Below are positions 6,117 to 6,146 of a DNA stretch of 6,146 bases, in pieces. The DNA is from Pedobacter sp. UBA4863 (lineage in GTDB: Bacteria; Bacteroidota; Bacteroidia; Sphingobacteriales; Sphingobacteriaceae), in contig NZ_DHDZ01000004.1 in assembly GCF_002399615.1 (NCBI RefSeq), forward strand, positions 27,211 to 33,356, given 5' to 3'. Numbering within the stretch: position 1 is the first letter of the stretch; every line of letters begins with the position of its first letter. A program made the position numbers and the translations under genes. Under the pieces are notes generated by a model. The model was not told the origin of the DNA. It ran no database searches and saw only the letters and a program-made list of their open reading frames with translations.

Positions 6117-6141
6117 GTAGGCGGGTGTCCCCACCCGCCTA
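6117..6141 (+). repeat. REP-like GC-rich hairpin with GTAG foot
   Basis: TAGGCGGGTG (6118-6127) and CACCCGCCTA (6132-6141) form a perfect 10-bp stem around TCCC (GGGA, a GNRA loop, on the minus strand). GTAG occupies 6117-6120 at the 5' foot. A GTAG or GGAG tetranucleotide at the foot of a GC-rich hairpin is the hallmark of REP sequences processed by RAYT (IS200-like tyrosine) transposases. The GC content stands out from the surrounding AT-rich DNA. The structure is seen directly; REP identity is inference because no RAYT gene or second copy is visible. Confidence 0.55.
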
Positions 6142-6146
6142 TGTAT

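Noticed and set aside
1..6146. CRISPR array, tRNA or rRNA genes, riboswitch, full insertion sequence
   Set aside because: No regularly spaced repeats, no cloverleaf or rRNA-like sequence, no long structured leader and no transposase gene are visible on either strand.

Overview
The window looks like ordinary chromosomal DNA of a Bacteroidota member, most likely a Sphingobacteriia/Pedobacter-like organism. The protein families have the forms usual in that group (single-chain dimeric glycyl-tRNA synthetase, long-form aromatic amino acid hydroxylase). The DNA is AT-rich, Shine-Dalgarno sequences are weak or absent, and the best promoter match is the Bacteroidota TTTG / TAnnTTTG type. The assignment rests on recognising families by eye; no database search was possible.

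Layout: (1) 1-98, one copy of a 30-bp repeat, then three TTTTAAC heptamers that end in a perfect TAnnTTTG box just before the first gene. (2) 99-1586 (+), glycyl-tRNA synthetase, followed by a strong intrinsic terminator. (3) 1750-2094 (-), an ArsC/YfgD-family reductase, convergent with the synthetase. (4) 2331-3425 (+), a ChaA-type Ca2+/H+ antiporter, divergent from arsC. (5) 3489-3971 (+), a GtrA-family four-helix membrane protein 63 bp downstream. (6) 4203-5987 (+), a 594-residue aromatic amino acid (phenylalanine) hydroxylase after a 231-bp gap with a plausible promoter of its own. (7) 5988-6146, a gene-free tail packed with repeats: a short dispersed-repeat-like motif, a second, inverted, perfect copy of the 30-bp repeat, and two hairpins, the second GC-rich and with GTAG at its 5' foot.

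The genes do not form an obvious pathway. They cover translation (glyQS), thiol/oxyanion redox or stress (arsC), cation homeostasis (chaA), a membrane lipid-linked sugar flippase-like protein (gtrA) and aromatic amino acid metabolism. chaA and gtrA could be co-transcribed; the others look like separate units. The pterin recycling enzyme that the hydroxylase needs is not in the window.

No new multi-gene system is visible. The most unusual signal is non-coding: the five-gene block lies between inverted copies of a repeat whose right-hand copy runs into a two-hairpin structure resembling REP/BIME elements mobilised by RAYT transposases. The left copy is cut by the window edge, so its full length cannot be seen.
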